Assembly: GCF_012034175.1 (NCBI RefSeq)
Contig: NZ_JAATEJ010000008.1
Coordinates: forward strand, 210,644 to 274,643
Direction of reading: 5' to 3'
DNA from: Actinacidiphila epipremni
GTDB taxonomy: Bacteria; Actinomycetota; Actinomycetes; Streptomycetales; Streptomycetaceae
Length of the DNA stretch: 64,000 bases
Positions within the stretch are counted from its first letter, which is position 1. Every line of letters begins with the position of its first letter. Shown here one piece after another: positions 24,943 through 33,812 of this stretch. Under the pieces are notes generated by a model. That model was not told the DNA's origin. It searched no databases and saw only the letters and a program-made list of their open reading frames with translations. The position numbers and the translations under genes are program-made.

Positions 24943-25467
24943 GTGGCCCTCGCAACGCGTTCCCGGATCCTCCTGCCCGCGGCGGCACCCGCGCTGGTGC
25001 TCGCGCTCACGGCCCTGACCGGCTGTCAGAGCGCGGGCACCCGGGCCGCCGGCGCCGGGCAGCCCGCACGGTCGGCGCCGCCCCCCTCCGCGGCGCCGCC
25101 CACCGCCTCCGCGCCGGCCCCGCCCTCGGGCGCCGCCCTGGCGGATCCGCTGCCGGACCCCCTTCCGGCGGGAACGAAGGTCGTGCTCCAGCGCTCGGGC
25201 GCCGGCCCGCAGCCGCTGGACCTGACCGGCCTGGTGGGGACGTCGGCCGCGGTGACCGTCCACTGGCTGTGCGCCGGCGGCACCGGCGGCCTGCGGCTCA
25301 CCGACCGCTCCGCGGTCGTCGTGGGCAGCGACTGCGCCGGCACCCCGGCGCAGGCCACCACGGCCTTCACCGGGGTCGTGCCGCCCGCCACCGCACCGGA
25401 CCTGGCCTGGAAGGTGCAGGCCGGCCCCGGCACGGTGTGGCGGGTCGCCGTCACCACCGCCTCCTGA
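24943..25467 (+). CDS. putative lipoprotein of unknown function
   Basis: The 174-residue product starts at GTG 24943 after AAGGGAG. It has a lipoprotein signal with lipobox LTGC, a Pro/Ala/Ser spacer to about residue 75, and a compact beta-rich domain with two cysteines (HWLCAGG and GSDCAG) that could form a disulfide. The family is not recognised. The gene begins 25 bp after the secreted protein gene and ends at a strong terminator, so the pair probably forms one operon. Confidence 0.72.
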   Translation: MALATRSRILLPAAAPALVLALTALTGCQSAGTRAAGAGQPARSAPPPSAAPPTASAPAPPSGAALADPLPDPLPAGTKVVLQRSGAGPQPLDLTGLVGTSAAVTVHWLCAGGTGGLRLTDRSAVVVGSDCAGTPAQATTAFTGVVPPATAPDLAWKVQAGPGTVWRVAVTTAS

Positions 25468-25487
25468 ACCCTCGGCGGTACTTCCCC

Positions 25488-25524
25488 CGCGGACCCCGTG
25501 CCACCCCCGCGCACGGGGTCCGCG
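25488..25524 (+). terminator. strong hairpin terminator after the lipoprotein gene
   Basis: A 14-bp perfect stem (CGCGGACCCCGTGC and its complement) with a 9-base loop lies 20 bases after the lipoprotein stop. There is no clear T-run, as is common in Streptomyces. Confidence 0.75.
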
Positions 25525-25609
25525 CCCCGCCCGGCGCCCCACCCGAAGGGCGGGGACCTGCGGAAATACCATGGAGCCCACGGCCGGCGGTCCCGTAGGG
25601 TGCGGCAGC

Positions 25610-26233
25610 ATGAACCAGGATCCGCGCGACACCGTCCCCCCTGTCCCCCCGGTCCGCCGCGTCCGGCCCGTCCGCCCCGAGGAGTGGCGGGAGGTGCGGG
25701 AACTGCGGCTGGCGGCGCTGCGGGACCCGGCGGCACCGATCGCCTTCCTGGAGACGTACGAGCAGGCCGCCGCGCAACCTGACTCCTTCTGGCAGGAGCG
25801 CGCCGAGCGCGCGGCCGGCGGCGCGGGGAGCGGGGCGGGCGTCCGGCAGTTCGTCGCCGAGACCGCGGACGGCACCTGGAGCGGCACGGCGACCGCGCTG
25901 ATCGAGGAGGCCGGCACGCAGGACGTGTTCGGCAAGCCCGTCGACGCACGCCAGGCGCACATCGTCGGCGTCTTCGTCCGCCCTGAGCATCGCGGCGCCG
26001 GCGTCATCGACGCGCTCTTCGCCGCGGCCGTCGACTGGGCGGGAACCGAGGGCGTGACCCGGGTGCGGCTGTACGTCCACCAGGACAACGCGCGGGCCGA
26101 GCGCTTCTACCGGCGCTTCGGGTTCGTCCGCTCCGGGTGGACCGCCCCGATGAAGGACGACCCCTCCGCGTCGGAGATCGAGATGGTCCTCGACCCGGCG
26201 GCCGGCGGGCTGTCCGACCGGCCCCACGCTTGA
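25610..26233 (+). CDS. GNAT-family N-acetyltransferase
   Basis: The 207-residue product has the GNAT fold. The acetyl-CoA site is IVGVFVRPEHRGAGVIDALF (Q/RxxGxG/A), and the C-terminal YVHQDNARAERFYRRFGF is typical of RimI-like enzymes. The Arg/Pro-rich N-terminus leads into RPEEWREVRELRLAAL. The ATG at 25610 is chosen over one at 25571. The acceptor is unknown. Its stop codon overlaps the first LacI-type operator of the rhamnose island. Confidence 0.88.
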   Translation: MNQDPRDTVPPVPPVRRVRPVRPEEWREVRELRLAALRDPAAPIAFLETYEQAAAQPDSFWQERAERAAGGAGSGAGVRQFVAETADGTWSGTATALIEEAGTQDVFGKPVDARQAHIVGVFVRPEHRGAGVIDALFAAAVDWAGTEGVTRVRLYVHQDNARAERFYRRFGFVRSGWTAPMKDDPSASEIEMVLDPAAGGLSDRPHA

Positions 26234-26247
26234 TAAAATCGTTTCAA
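26230..26247. promoter_or_regulatory. LacI-type operator before the PmoA-like gene
   Basis: On the minus strand this reads TTGAAACGATTTTATCAA, an imperfect palindrome. Its first 13 bases are identical to the site at 35083. It lies 35 bases before the start at 26282 and belongs to the set of TGAAWCGAT-type sites across the rhamnose island. Confidence 0.6.
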
Positions 26248-26281
26248 TAACCCATCGGGCGCGGCAGAAGGGGGCGGGCGC

Positions 26282-27166
26282 GTGACGCGGACAGCCGGGA
26301 ACCGCCGGAGCGACCACGAGGCGGCCCACCGGCCGCTGCCGCTCACCGCCGGCGGGCACGACGTGGGCCGGTACGGCTGGGACGCCCCCGCCCCGCCCCA
26401 GGCGGTGGTCCGCCCGGTGGCCCACCCGCTGCGCGCCCCCGGCGGCGCCCTGCTGACCGGCACCCACCCCGCCGACCACCCCTGGCACAGCGGCCTCGGC
26501 CTCGCCCTCCCCGACGTGAACGGCGTCAACCTCTGGGGCGGCCCGACCTACGTACGGGACCACGGCTACCGGCCGGGCGAGCTCGGCACCGTCCGCGAGG
26601 CCGCGCCCGCCCGCCAGGACGGCGACACCCTCGGCCACGACCTGCTGTGGTGCGACGGCTCGGGCCGCGAACTGCTGCACGAGACCCGGCGGATACGGGT
26701 CGGCGCCGGTCCCGGCGGGGCGTGGTCGCTGGAGTGGTCGAGCGAGCTGACCACCGCCGGGGACCGGGCCGTGGCGCTCGGCAGCCCAGGCAGCAACGGC
26801 CGTACCGGCGCCGGATACGGCGGCTTCTTCTGGCGGCTGCCCCCGCTCCCCGCCGACCGCGTCACGGTCTTCACCGCCCGGCAGGCGGGGGAGGAGGCCG
26901 TCAACGGCTCGCGCGCGGACTGGCTCGCGCTCGCCGTGGACGACGGCGCCGCCTCCTGGACCGCCGTACTGGCGGGCACCGACCCGCGCACCCGGCAGGA
27001 CCCCTGGTTCGTCCGGGTCGCCGAATACGCCGGCATCGGCTCGGCGCTGGCCTGGAGCGCACCGGTCCGCCTGGAGCCCGGCCGCCGGCTCCCCATCACG
27101 CTGCGGCTCGTGGTCGCCGACGGCGTACGCGACCGGGCCGGCGCCGAGGCCCTGCTGGCGCGATGA
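26282..27166 (+). CDS. PmoA-like (DUF6807) family protein
   Basis: The 294-residue product starts at GTG 26282. Its motifs are HPADHPWHSGLGLALPDVNG, NLWGGPTYVRDHGY and YGGFFWRLP, and it is Trp/His-rich in the first half. This matches the DUF6807 (methane-oxygenase-PmoA-named) family, which has no link to methane oxidation and recurs in Streptomyces sugar-catabolic clusters. Here it is convergent with the LacI regulator and carries an operator of the same type. A role in processing a rhamnose-containing or keto-sugar intermediate is inferred only from context. Confidence 0.78.
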   Translation: MTRTAGNRRSDHEAAHRPLPLTAGGHDVGRYGWDAPAPPQAVVRPVAHPLRAPGGALLTGTHPADHPWHSGLGLALPDVNGVNLWGGPTYVRDHGYRPGELGTVREAAPARQDGDTLGHDLLWCDGSGRELLHETRRIRVGAGPGGAWSLEWSSELTTAGDRAVALGSPGSNGRTGAGYGGFFWRLPPLPADRVTVFTARQAGEEAVNGSRADWLALAVDDGAASWTAVLAGTDPRTRQDPWFVRVAEYAGIGSALAWSAPVRLEPGRRLPITLRLVVADGVRDRAGAEALLAR

Positions 27167-27180
27167 CGCCTGACGGCCGG

Positions 27181-28200
27181 TCAGCCCCGGCGCAGGCTGG
27201 AGCTGCGCACGACCAGCTCGGGCTGCAGCACGATCTGCCGGTGCTCATGCGGGCCGCCGCCCTCCGCCGCGGCCGAGGTCTCCGCCGCCAGCAGCTCCAT
27301 CGCGATCCGGCCCATCTCCGCCGCGGGCTGCCGCACCGAGGTGAGCGGCACCGCCGCCGCGGCGGCGAACTCGATGTCGTCGTAGCCCACGATCGCCACC
27401 TGGTCGGGCACCTTGACGCCCGCGTCGAACAGCGACTGCAAAACACCGAGCGTCAGCAGGTCGTTGGCGCAGAAGACGGCGGTCGGGCGGGGCGCGAGGC
27501 CGAGCAGCCGGGCCCCCGCGTCGCGCCCGGCGGCCACGTCCAGCCGGTTCGTCGTGACGTCGATCAGCGCGCCGGCCGGCAGCCCGGCGCCGGCCAGGGC
27601 GGCGAGCGCCCCGGCCCGCCGGTCGCGCACCTGCGGCACCGCGGCCTGGCCGCCGACGTAGACGAACGACCGGTGCCCGGCGTCGATGAGGTGCTGCGCG
27701 GCCAGCCGGCCGCCGGTCACGTCGTCGACCGACACCGAGCACGCGTCGGCGTCGGCCGCGACCCGGTCGACCAGCACGTAAGGGATGTTCTGCCGGCGCA
27801 GCGCCGCGAGGCTGCGGCCCGCCGGGTCGGCGGGGGTGACCAGCACACCGCGCACCCGCAGTTCGGTGAAGAGCGCGACGTAGTCCGCCTCCTCGCCCGC
27901 GTCCTGCGCGCTGTTGCACACCATGACCCGCAACCCCGCCTGGCGGGCGGCCCGTTCGGCGCCACTGGCGACGTCCACGAAGAACGGGTTGCCCATGTCG
28001 AGCACCAGCAGCGCCACGATGCGGCTCGCGCCGGCCCGCAACTGCCGGGCGGACTCGCTGCGGACGTAGCCGAGCCGGCTGATCACGGACTGGACGCGCA
28101 CCCGGGTCGCCTCGGAGACCAGGTCCGGCCGGTTGATCACATTGGAGACCGTCCCCACGGAGACGCCGGCCTCCCGGGCCACGTCCTTGATGCCGATCAT
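27181..28200 (-). CDS. LacI-family regulator of the rhamnose/rhamnogalacturonan genes
   Basis: The 339-residue product has the LacI headpiece at 3-50 (IKDVAREAGVSVGTVSNVINRP, cited as residues 3-24, and the hinge QLRAGASR). The periplasmic-binding-like core follows (LLVLDMGNPFF, VDRVAADAD, CANDLLTLGVLQ, VGYDDIEFA). It ends the long minus-strand rhamnose operon, 115 bp after the mutarotase gene. Six operator-like sites of the TGAAWCGAT type lie before the island's promoters, which makes it the natural candidate for their repressor, probably released by rhamnose or a derivative. Confidence 0.92.
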   Translation of the reverse strand: MIGIKDVAREAGVSVGTVSNVINRPDLVSEATRVRVQSVISRLGYVRSESARQLRAGASRIVALLVLDMGNPFFVDVASGAERAARQAGLRVMVCNSAQDAGEEADYVALFTELRVRGVLVTPADPAGRSLAALRRQNIPYVLVDRVAADADACSVSVDDVTGGRLAAQHLIDAGHRSFVYVGGQAAVPQVRDRRAGALAALAGAGLPAGALIDVTTNRLDVAAGRDAGARLLGLAPRPTAVFCANDLLTLGVLQSLFDAGVKVPDQVAIVGYDDIEFAAAAAVPLTSVRQPAAEMGRIAMELLAAETSAAAEGGGPHEHRQIVLQPELVVRSSSLRRG

Positions 28201-28315
28201 TGGTTGTGTTGTCTCCCGTGTCGTGTCTCAGCGACAGATTAGTGGCCGCGGCGGGCGCGCGGAGGCAGTCCGCCGCGGGCCGCGCCGCCCCGTGCCGCCG
28301 TCCCGGGGCCCGGGA

Positions 28316-28663
28316 TCAGTCGAGGTGGAAGACCTCGCTGAGCGGGACCATCGCCGCGTCCGGCGCGGCGCCGTCCAGGGCCTCGAAGAACGGCGCCATC
28401 TCGCGCTGCCAGCGCGCGTTGACCTCCGTGGCGTCCATCAGGGCCCGCGCCCGCTCGAAGTCCGCGGTCTCCAGGTAGCCGACGAGCAGGCCGTCGTCGC
28501 GCAGGAAGAGCGAGTAGTTGTGCCAGCCGGCCGCCGACAGCGCCGCGCGCATGTCCGGCCACACCGCCGAGTGGCGCTCGCGGTACTCCGCCAGCCGCTC
28601 CTGGCGGACCTTCAGCAGGAAGCACACCCGGCGCACGGCGCCCGTGCCGTCGGCGGACGTCAT
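28316..28663 (-). CDS. rhaM: L-rhamnose mutarotase
   Basis: The 115-residue product has the RhaM/DUF718 pattern: RVCFLLKVRQERLAEYRERH, AVWPDMRAALSAAGWHNYSLFLR, GYLETADFERA and a C-terminal LSEVFHLD (cited in short pieces). The enzyme speeds alpha/beta anomer exchange of L-rhamnose ahead of the isomerase. Its ATG overlaps the stop of the Gfo/Idh gene (ATGA), so it is translated from the same message as the transporter operon. Confidence 0.92.
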   Translation of the reverse strand: MTSADGTGAVRRVCFLLKVRQERLAEYRERHSAVWPDMRAALSAAGWHNYSLFLRDDGLLVGYLETADFERARALMDATEVNARWQREMAPFFEALDGAAPDAAMVPLSEVFHLD

Positions 28664-29775
28664 GCCCGTACTCCTTCCGCCGCGGCGGGAAGTGGCGGCG
28701 CGCCGGTGTAGAAGGGGTCGCCCGGGCCGATCTCGCCGGCCGTGACGGCGGCCCCGGTCCGCGCCGACTTGTAGAGGGCGCCGACCAGTTCCAGGCTGGT
28801 CCTGCCGTCCGCCCCGCTGGCCCGCGGCCGGCGGCCCGCGCGCAGGTCGGCGAGCAGCGAGCGCAGCTGCGCCAGGTGCGAGCTGGGCACGTCCGGGCCC
28901 ATGTCCCGCCACCCGGCGAGCCGCTCGGCCGGGACGCCGGGCGCGGGGGTGATCCGCCAGTCCTTGTTGGCGTGCTGGTAGAGGTGGCTGAGCTCGACGG
29001 TCGCCCGCTCGCAGTCGATACGGATCCGGCTCACCTGGTCGGGACTGACCGCGCTGTTCAGGACGGTCGCGAGCGCGCCCGACCGGAAGCGGACCAGGGC
29101 CGTGGAGACGTCCTCGGTCTCGATGTCGCGGCTCAGCCGCGCGGCCATCGCCCGCACCTCGGCCCAGGGGCCGAGGAGTTCCAGCAGCAGGTCGATCTGG
29201 TGGATGCCGTGGCCCATCGTGGTGCCGCCGCCCTCCGCGGCCCATGTGCCGCGCCCGGGCGGGGCGTAGTAGGCCGCGTCGCGGTACCAGGTGGTCTGGC
29301 AGTGGGCGGCGAGCGGCCGGCCGAGGTCGCCGCGGGCCAGCAGGCCCCGTACGTGCTCGGCGCCGGAGCCGAAGCGGTGCTGGAAGACGATGGCGGCGTA
29401 CGGCCCGTCCGGGCCCTCGGCCGCCGTCATGGCGTCGTACTCGGCGAGCGAGCGGGCCGGCGGCTTCTCGCACCACACCCACGCCCCGGCCCGCAGCGCG
29501 GCCTGCGTCTGCTCCCGGTGGACGGCCGGCGGGGTGCACACCACCACCAGGCCGGGCCGCTGCTCGGCCAGCATCCGCCCGAGGTCGGTGTACGCGTACG
29601 GCACCCCGCCCTCGGTGCAGAAGGCCCGCACCGCCTGCTCGTCGACGTCGAAGGCGGCGACGAGCTCGACCTCGTCGTGCAGCGCCCGCAGCGCCGGCAG
29701 GTGGGAACCGCGCGCGACCGCGCCCGTACCGGCGATCGCGACCCTGATCCGGCCGCCGGAGTGTGCGGACGTCAT
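28660..29775 (-). CDS. Gfo/Idh/MocA-family oxidoreductase
   Basis: The 371-residue product has the NAD(P) Rossmann motif VAIAGTGAVARGSHLPAL, VVVCTPPAVHREQ, WCEKPPA with the catalytic-type EKP lysine, and GGGTTMGHGIHQIDLL in the C-terminal domain. Members oxidise or isomerise sugars and their derivatives. Here it lies in the rhamnose operon, overlapping both neighbours by 4 bases. An activity on a rhamnose-linked or unsaturated uronic sugar released from rhamnogalacturonan is plausible but not shown. Confidence 0.88.
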   Translation of the reverse strand: MTSAHSGGRIRVAIAGTGAVARGSHLPALRALHDEVELVAAFDVDEQAVRAFCTEGGVPYAYTDLGRMLAEQRPGLVVVCTPPAVHREQTQAALRAGAWVWCEKPPARSLAEYDAMTAAEGPDGPYAAIVFQHRFGSGAEHVRGLLARGDLGRPLAAHCQTTWYRDAAYYAPPGRGTWAAEGGGTTMGHGIHQIDLLLELLGPWAEVRAMAARLSRDIETEDVSTALVRFRSGALATVLNSAVSPDQVSRIRIDCERATVELSHLYQHANKDWRITPAPGVPAERLAGWRDMGPDVPSSHLAQLRSLLADLRAGRRPRASGADGRTSLELVGALYKSARTGAAVTAGEIGPGDPFYTGAPPLPAAAEGVRA

Positions 29776-30425
29776 CGGCCGGCCTCCTCGGTCCGGCCGG
29801 CGGCGCGGGCCACGGTCACCGACACCGCGTAGGCGAGCGGCCCGGCCATGAAGCCGGCGAAGGCGGGGATCACCGCGACCAGCGCGGCCACGCACGCCAG
29901 CGCCGTCACGGCCAGCGGCACGGTCGCCGGCGCCGCGGCCGACAGCCGGGCCGCCGTACGCAGCCCGTCGCGCCATGACGTCCGGCCGGCCGCCCGGCAG
30001 CCCGCCGCGACCAGCGCGAAGGCCACGGCCGCCGCGCCCGCGACGACCAGCGCCGCCGCCTCGACCGGCCGGCCCGGGATCCGGGAGCCGAGCACCGCGT
30101 GCACCTCGAACCAGGTGACGGCGAGGACGGCCAGCACCGCGCCCTGGAGGGCGAGCCCCGGCCACAGGTCGCGCCGCACCACGCGGGCGAAGGTCCGCAG
30201 CAGCGGCGCCTCCCGGCCCCGGTGCCAGCCGGCCACGACCTCGGCCGCCGCGCACCAGGCGGCCCCGGCGGTGACCAGCGGCAGCGAGAAGACCAGGAAG
30301 AGCGCGCCGACGGCCATCGTCTCGGCCGCGGTCCTGACCTGCTCGCCGCGCTCGGCGCCCAGCACCGGGCCGCGGCGCCCGCCGCCGGCGGCGGAACGGG
30401 AAGCGGTGGTGTGCATCGCGGTCAT
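29772..30425 (-). CDS. DUF624 membrane protein
   Basis: The 217-residue membrane protein has about five hydrophobic segments (for example LFLVFSLPLVTAGAAWCAAAE near 45-65 and repeated Ala/Val helices) and the DUF624/YesL-like layout. YesL-type proteins recur in rhamnogalacturonan and other sugar ABC clusters, with no proven function. It overlaps the Gfo/Idh gene and the permease gene by 4 bases each. Confidence 0.8.
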   Translation of the reverse strand: MTAMHTTASRSAAGGGRRGPVLGAERGEQVRTAAETMAVGALFLVFSLPLVTAGAAWCAAAEVVAGWHRGREAPLLRTFARVVRRDLWPGLALQGAVLAVLAVTWFEVHAVLGSRIPGRPVEAAALVVAGAAAVAFALVAAGCRAAGRTSWRDGLRTAARLSAAAPATVPLAVTALACVAALVAVIPAFAGFMAGPLAYAVSVTVARAAGRTEEAGR

Positions 30426-31318
30426 CCCTTCAGTCCGCTGGAGGTCGCGCCGTCCACCAGGAGCCGCTGGAAGGCGAGGAAGAACAGGAAGACCGGCGCC
30501 AGCGCCAGCACCGACATCGCCATCATCGGCCCGTAGGAGGTCATGCCGGTCTGGTCCACGAACAGCGAGAGCCCGATCGGCACCGTGAACTTGCTCGTGT
30601 CGTTGAGGTACACCAACTGCGTGAAGAAGTCGTTCCAGGTCCAGATGAAGCTGAAGATGGCGCTGGTGATGAGCGCCGGCCGGGTCAGCGGCAGCACCAC
30701 CCACAAGTAGGTGCGGTAGGGGCCGCAGCCGTCGAGCCGGGCGGCCTCGTCTATCTCCCGGGGGATGCCGCGCATGAACTGCACCATCAGGAAGATGAAG
30801 AACGCCTCGGTCGCGAGGAACTTCGGCGCGATCAGCGGCAGGTCGGTGTTGATCCAGCCGAACCGCTTGAAGATCGCGTACTGCGGCACGATCAGCACGT
30901 GGTACGGCAGCAGGATCGTCACCACCATGCCGGCGAACATCACCGAGCGCCCGCGGAACTCCAGCCGGCTGAAGGCGTACGCCGCCAGCGAGCAGGACAC
31001 CAGGGTGCCGACGACGGCGAACCCCGAGATGACCAGGGAGTTGGCGAAGAAGCGGCCGAAGGTCACCCCGGGGTTGGCGTGCCAGCCGTCGGGGAAGTTG
31101 TGGCCGGTCCAGTGCAGCGGCCAGGGCCGGTTGGAGGTGACGATCTCGGTCGCGGGCTTGAAGGAGGTGCCCAGCATCCAGATCACCGGGTAGACCACCA
31201 CGACCGCGAGCGCGGTGACCAGCACGTACCAGACCAGCGGCCGGTACGGGCGCGGGCGGCGCGGGGCCGGGGCGGCGGCCGGCGGGGTGCGGCCGGCGAG
31301 CAGGGCCTGGTCGCTCAT
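30422..31318 (-). CDS. sugar ABC transporter permease (MalG-like)
   Basis: The 298-residue product has six transmembrane segments and the CUT1 MalG-type EAA loop IDEAARLDGCGPYRTYLWVVLPLTRP. The N-terminal periplasmic segment is short. With the other permease and the binding protein it should import rhamnose or rhamnogalacturonan oligosaccharides. No dedicated ATPase gene is present, as is usual in Streptomyces, where a shared MsiK-type ATPase serves many CUT1 systems. Confidence 0.92.
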   Translation of the reverse strand: MSDQALLAGRTPPAAAPAPRRPRPYRPLVWYVLVTALAVVVVYPVIWMLGTSFKPATEIVTSNRPWPLHWTGHNFPDGWHANPGVTFGRFFANSLVISGFAVVGTLVSCSLAAYAFSRLEFRGRSVMFAGMVVTILLPYHVLIVPQYAIFKRFGWINTDLPLIAPKFLATEAFFIFLMVQFMRGIPREIDEAARLDGCGPYRTYLWVVLPLTRPALITSAIFSFIWTWNDFFTQLVYLNDTSKFTVPIGLSLFVDQTGMTSYGPMMAMSVLALAPVFLFFLAFQRLLVDGATSSGLKG

Positions 31319-32280
31319 CGGGCGCCTCCGTCCCCGTAGAAGACCCACACCCGCGACAGCCGGAACATCGCGGCCGTGACGACCGCGACCGCGGCCAGCA
31401 GCACCCACGCCATCGCGGAGGCGTAACCGAAGCGGAAGTCGTTGAAGCCGGTCTGGTACAGATACAGCGTGTAGAAGAGCGTGGAGTCAGCCGGGCCGCC
31501 GGTGCCGCCGCTGACGATGAAGGCCGGGGTGAACGCCTGGAAGGCGTTGATGGTCTCCAGCAGCAGGTTGAAGAAGATCACCGGGGACAGCAGCGGCACC
31601 GTGACGTGCCAGAACCGCTGCCACGTGCCGGCGCCGTCCACGTCGGCGGCGTCGTACAGCTCGGCGGGGATCTGCTTGAGGCCGGCCAGGAAGATCACCA
31701 TCGGCGCGCCGAACTGCCAGCACGACAGCAGGATGATGGCCGGCAGCGACCACGTCGGGTCGTTGATGAAGTCGGTCTTCGGCAGCCCGACCGAGGCCAG
31801 CCCGTCGGAGACCGCGCCGCCTTGCGCGAACATCGAGCGCCACACCAGTGCCACCGCGACGCTCGTGCCCAGCAGCGAGGGCAGGTAGAACAGCGAGCGG
31901 TAGACCCCGATACCGCGCCGCCTGCGGTTGAGCAGCAGCGCCACCGCCAGGCCCAGGCCCAGCTTGACCGGGGTCACCACGACCACGTATTCGAGGGTGA
32001 CCCGCACCGCGTGGAAGAACCGCGGGTCGGAGGTGAACATCTGGCGGTAGTTCGCCAGGCCCGTCCACTTCGGCGCGTCCAGCAGGTCGTAGTCGGTGAA
32101 CGACAGATACAGCGAGTACAGCAGCGGCCCGACGGTGAAGACCGCGAGCCCGGCGAACCAGGGCAGCAGGAAGACGTATCCGGCGGTGCGGTCGCCCAGG
32201 CCCCGGGCGGGCGCGGCCTTGCGTTTCCTGGGCGCCGGGACCACCGGCACCGGTCTGTCGAGCCTGGCCGTCGAGCTCAC
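31315..32280 (-). CDS. sugar ABC transporter permease (MalF-like)
   Basis: The 321-residue product starts at GTG 32280. It has a basic cytoplasmic tail, six membrane segments (YVFLLPWFAGLAVFTVGPLL first) and the EAA loop AELYDAADVDGAGTWQRFW. It belongs to the CUT1 MalF-type family. Its stop overlaps the start of the MalG-like gene. The binding-protein gene lies 111 bp upstream. Confidence 0.92.
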   Translation of the reverse strand: MSSTARLDRPVPVVPAPRKRKAAPARGLGDRTAGYVFLLPWFAGLAVFTVGPLLYSLYLSFTDYDLLDAPKWTGLANYRQMFTSDPRFFHAVRVTLEYVVVVTPVKLGLGLAVALLLNRRRRGIGVYRSLFYLPSLLGTSVAVALVWRSMFAQGGAVSDGLASVGLPKTDFINDPTWSLPAIILLSCWQFGAPMVIFLAGLKQIPAELYDAADVDGAGTWQRFWHVTVPLLSPVIFFNLLLETINAFQAFTPAFIVSGGTGGPADSTLFYTLYLYQTGFNDFRFGYASAMAWVLLAAVAVVTAAMFRLSRVWVFYGDGGAR

Positions 32281-32294
32281 CGGCTTCCTCCTTC

Positions 32295-32326
32295 GTCCGT
32301 GCGTCCGTACGTCCGTGCGTCCGGGC
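32295..32326. repeat. four 8-bp tandem repeats between transporter genes
   Basis: GTCCGTGC, GTCCGTAC, GTCCGTGC and GTCCGGGC follow one another in the gap between the binding-protein and permease genes. They look like simple slippage; no hairpin or ORF is involved. Confidence 0.7.
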
Positions 32327-32391
32327 CGCTGCGGGCTGTCGATGCGGCCTGGTTCAGGCCGGGTGCGGGGGCGGCCGGAGCCGCCGGGCGG

Positions 32392-33702
32392 TCACTGCGC
32401 GAGGATCTGCTGGGCCTGCTGGATGAAGGAGGCCGCGCCGTCCTGCGGGCTCTGCTGGCCGAAGCTGACCGCGCCGTAGATCCGCTGCATCAGCGTGATG
32501 AGCTGGCCGTCGCCCTTGGGCGGGGCGGGCGGGGTGGCGCTGAGCAGCGACGCGCTCGCCGCCTCGAAGTCCGACACCACCTTGTCCGGCCCGGTCGCGC
32601 CGGCGTCCTGCTGCTTGCGGACCGCCAGGTTGGGGAACAGCCCGCGGCTGGTGCCCAGCGCGGCGGCGGCCTGCGGGTCGTTGACCAGGAAGCTCAGCAG
32701 CTCGGCGGCCTCCTTGGGGTGCTTGGAGCGGGCGTAGACCGACAGCAGCATCGACGGCTTGGCGTACATCCCGGTCTGGCCGGACTCGGCCGGCAGCGGC
32801 AGCAGCGCGAGGGTGTCCTTGGTGGCCGCGGCGTGGCTGGCGTAGATGCTGTCGTAGTCCCACTCGGCGGCGGCGGTGCCCTTGGCCAGCGGGTCCTCGG
32901 CCGGGCCGGAGATGAGCGTCGCGGTCTGGTTGGCCGGGGTCGCCGCCCCGGACTTGCGCAGGTCGTCGCAGAAGGTCCAGAAGCCCGCGAGGTCGTCCTG
33001 GGTGAAGGCGAGCTTGCCGTCGTCGGTGTAGAGCTGCTTGCCGCGCTGGAGCAGCCAGGACTGGAAGGCCGCCCAGGTGGTGCCGGGGTCGGCGATGCCG
33101 GCGACCTTGCCGCCGGACTTGTCGTGGACCTGCTGCGCGTACGCCTTGAGGTCGTCCCACGTCCAGCCGGCCGCCGGCACGCTCACGCCGAGCGACTGGA
33201 GCTTGGTGACGTCCACGACGAAGCTCTGGGTGGCCTGGCCGAACGGCACCGCCACCTGCTTGTCGCCCTCCTTGCCGCTGCCGGCGAACTTCGGGTCCAG
33301 GCCGGACAGATCGACCTTGCCGGGGCCGGAGGCCAGGTCCAGCAGGGTGTTGCTCTTGGCGTACTGGCTCTGGTTGCCCCAGTCGATCTGGATCAGGTCG
33401 GAGGCGCCGCCGCCGGCTATCTGGGTGGCGAGCTTCTGGTTGTAGGAGGCGAAGGTGGCGTACTGGGTGCTCACGGTGATGTTCGGGTGGGCCTTCTCGA
33501 AGGCGGCCACGGCCGCCTCGGTGGCCTTGGCCCGGGAGGCGTCGCCCCACCAGGAGAAGCTCAGCTTGACCTTCCCGCCGTCGGAGGAGCCGGAGCCCGA
33601 GCCGCACGCGGCGAGCGACAGGGCGCACACCAGGGTCGTGGCGGCGGCGACGGTCCGCAGCGGGCGGGAGGGGCGTGGGGCGGCTGTGGCACGCAAAGAC
33701 AT
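32392..33702 (-). CDS. sugar ABC transporter substrate-binding lipoprotein
   Basis: The 436-residue product has a lipoprotein signal with lipobox LAAC (Cys33). It then has the SBP_bac_1 fold: KLSFSWWGDASRAK, IDWGNQSQYAK, AAEWDYDSIYA and LLSFLVNDPQAAAALG. It should present a sugar ligand to the two permeases downstream. From the cluster, rhamnose or rhamnogalacturonan fragments are the likely ligand. The gap to the enolase-family gene upstream is 110 bp. Confidence 0.92.
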   Translation of the reverse strand: MSLRATAAPRPSRPLRTVAAATTLVCALSLAACGSGSGSSDGGKVKLSFSWWGDASRAKATEAAVAAFEKAHPNITVSTQYATFASYNQKLATQIAGGGASDLIQIDWGNQSQYAKSNTLLDLASGPGKVDLSGLDPKFAGSGKEGDKQVAVPFGQATQSFVVDVTKLQSLGVSVPAAGWTWDDLKAYAQQVHDKSGGKVAGIADPGTTWAAFQSWLLQRGKQLYTDDGKLAFTQDDLAGFWTFCDDLRKSGAATPANQTATLISGPAEDPLAKGTAAAEWDYDSIYASHAAATKDTLALLPLPAESGQTGMYAKPSMLLSVYARSKHPKEAAELLSFLVNDPQAAAALGTSRGLFPNLAVRKQQDAGATGPDKVVSDFEAASASLLSATPPAPPKGDGQLITLMQRIYGAVSFGQQSPQDGAASFIQQAQQILAQ

Positions 33703-33812
33703 GGACGTACTCCTGCGCGGTAGGCAGGCGCCCGCGGGAGGCGGACGCGGTGGTGGCGTGGCGGGTGGGGTACGGGCGGGGACGGGGGTACGGGTGGGTC
33801 AGCCGGGCGGCG

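Noticed and set aside
26282..27166. Methane oxygenase subunit, as the family name PmoA suggests
   Set aside because: The protein is soluble, has no membrane segments and lies in a sugar island. The family name is historical.
32295..32326. 8-bp tandem repeats as a possible attachment site or CRISPR-like array
   Set aside because: The units are short and contiguous with no spacers, inside an operon, and no integrase or Cas gene is present.
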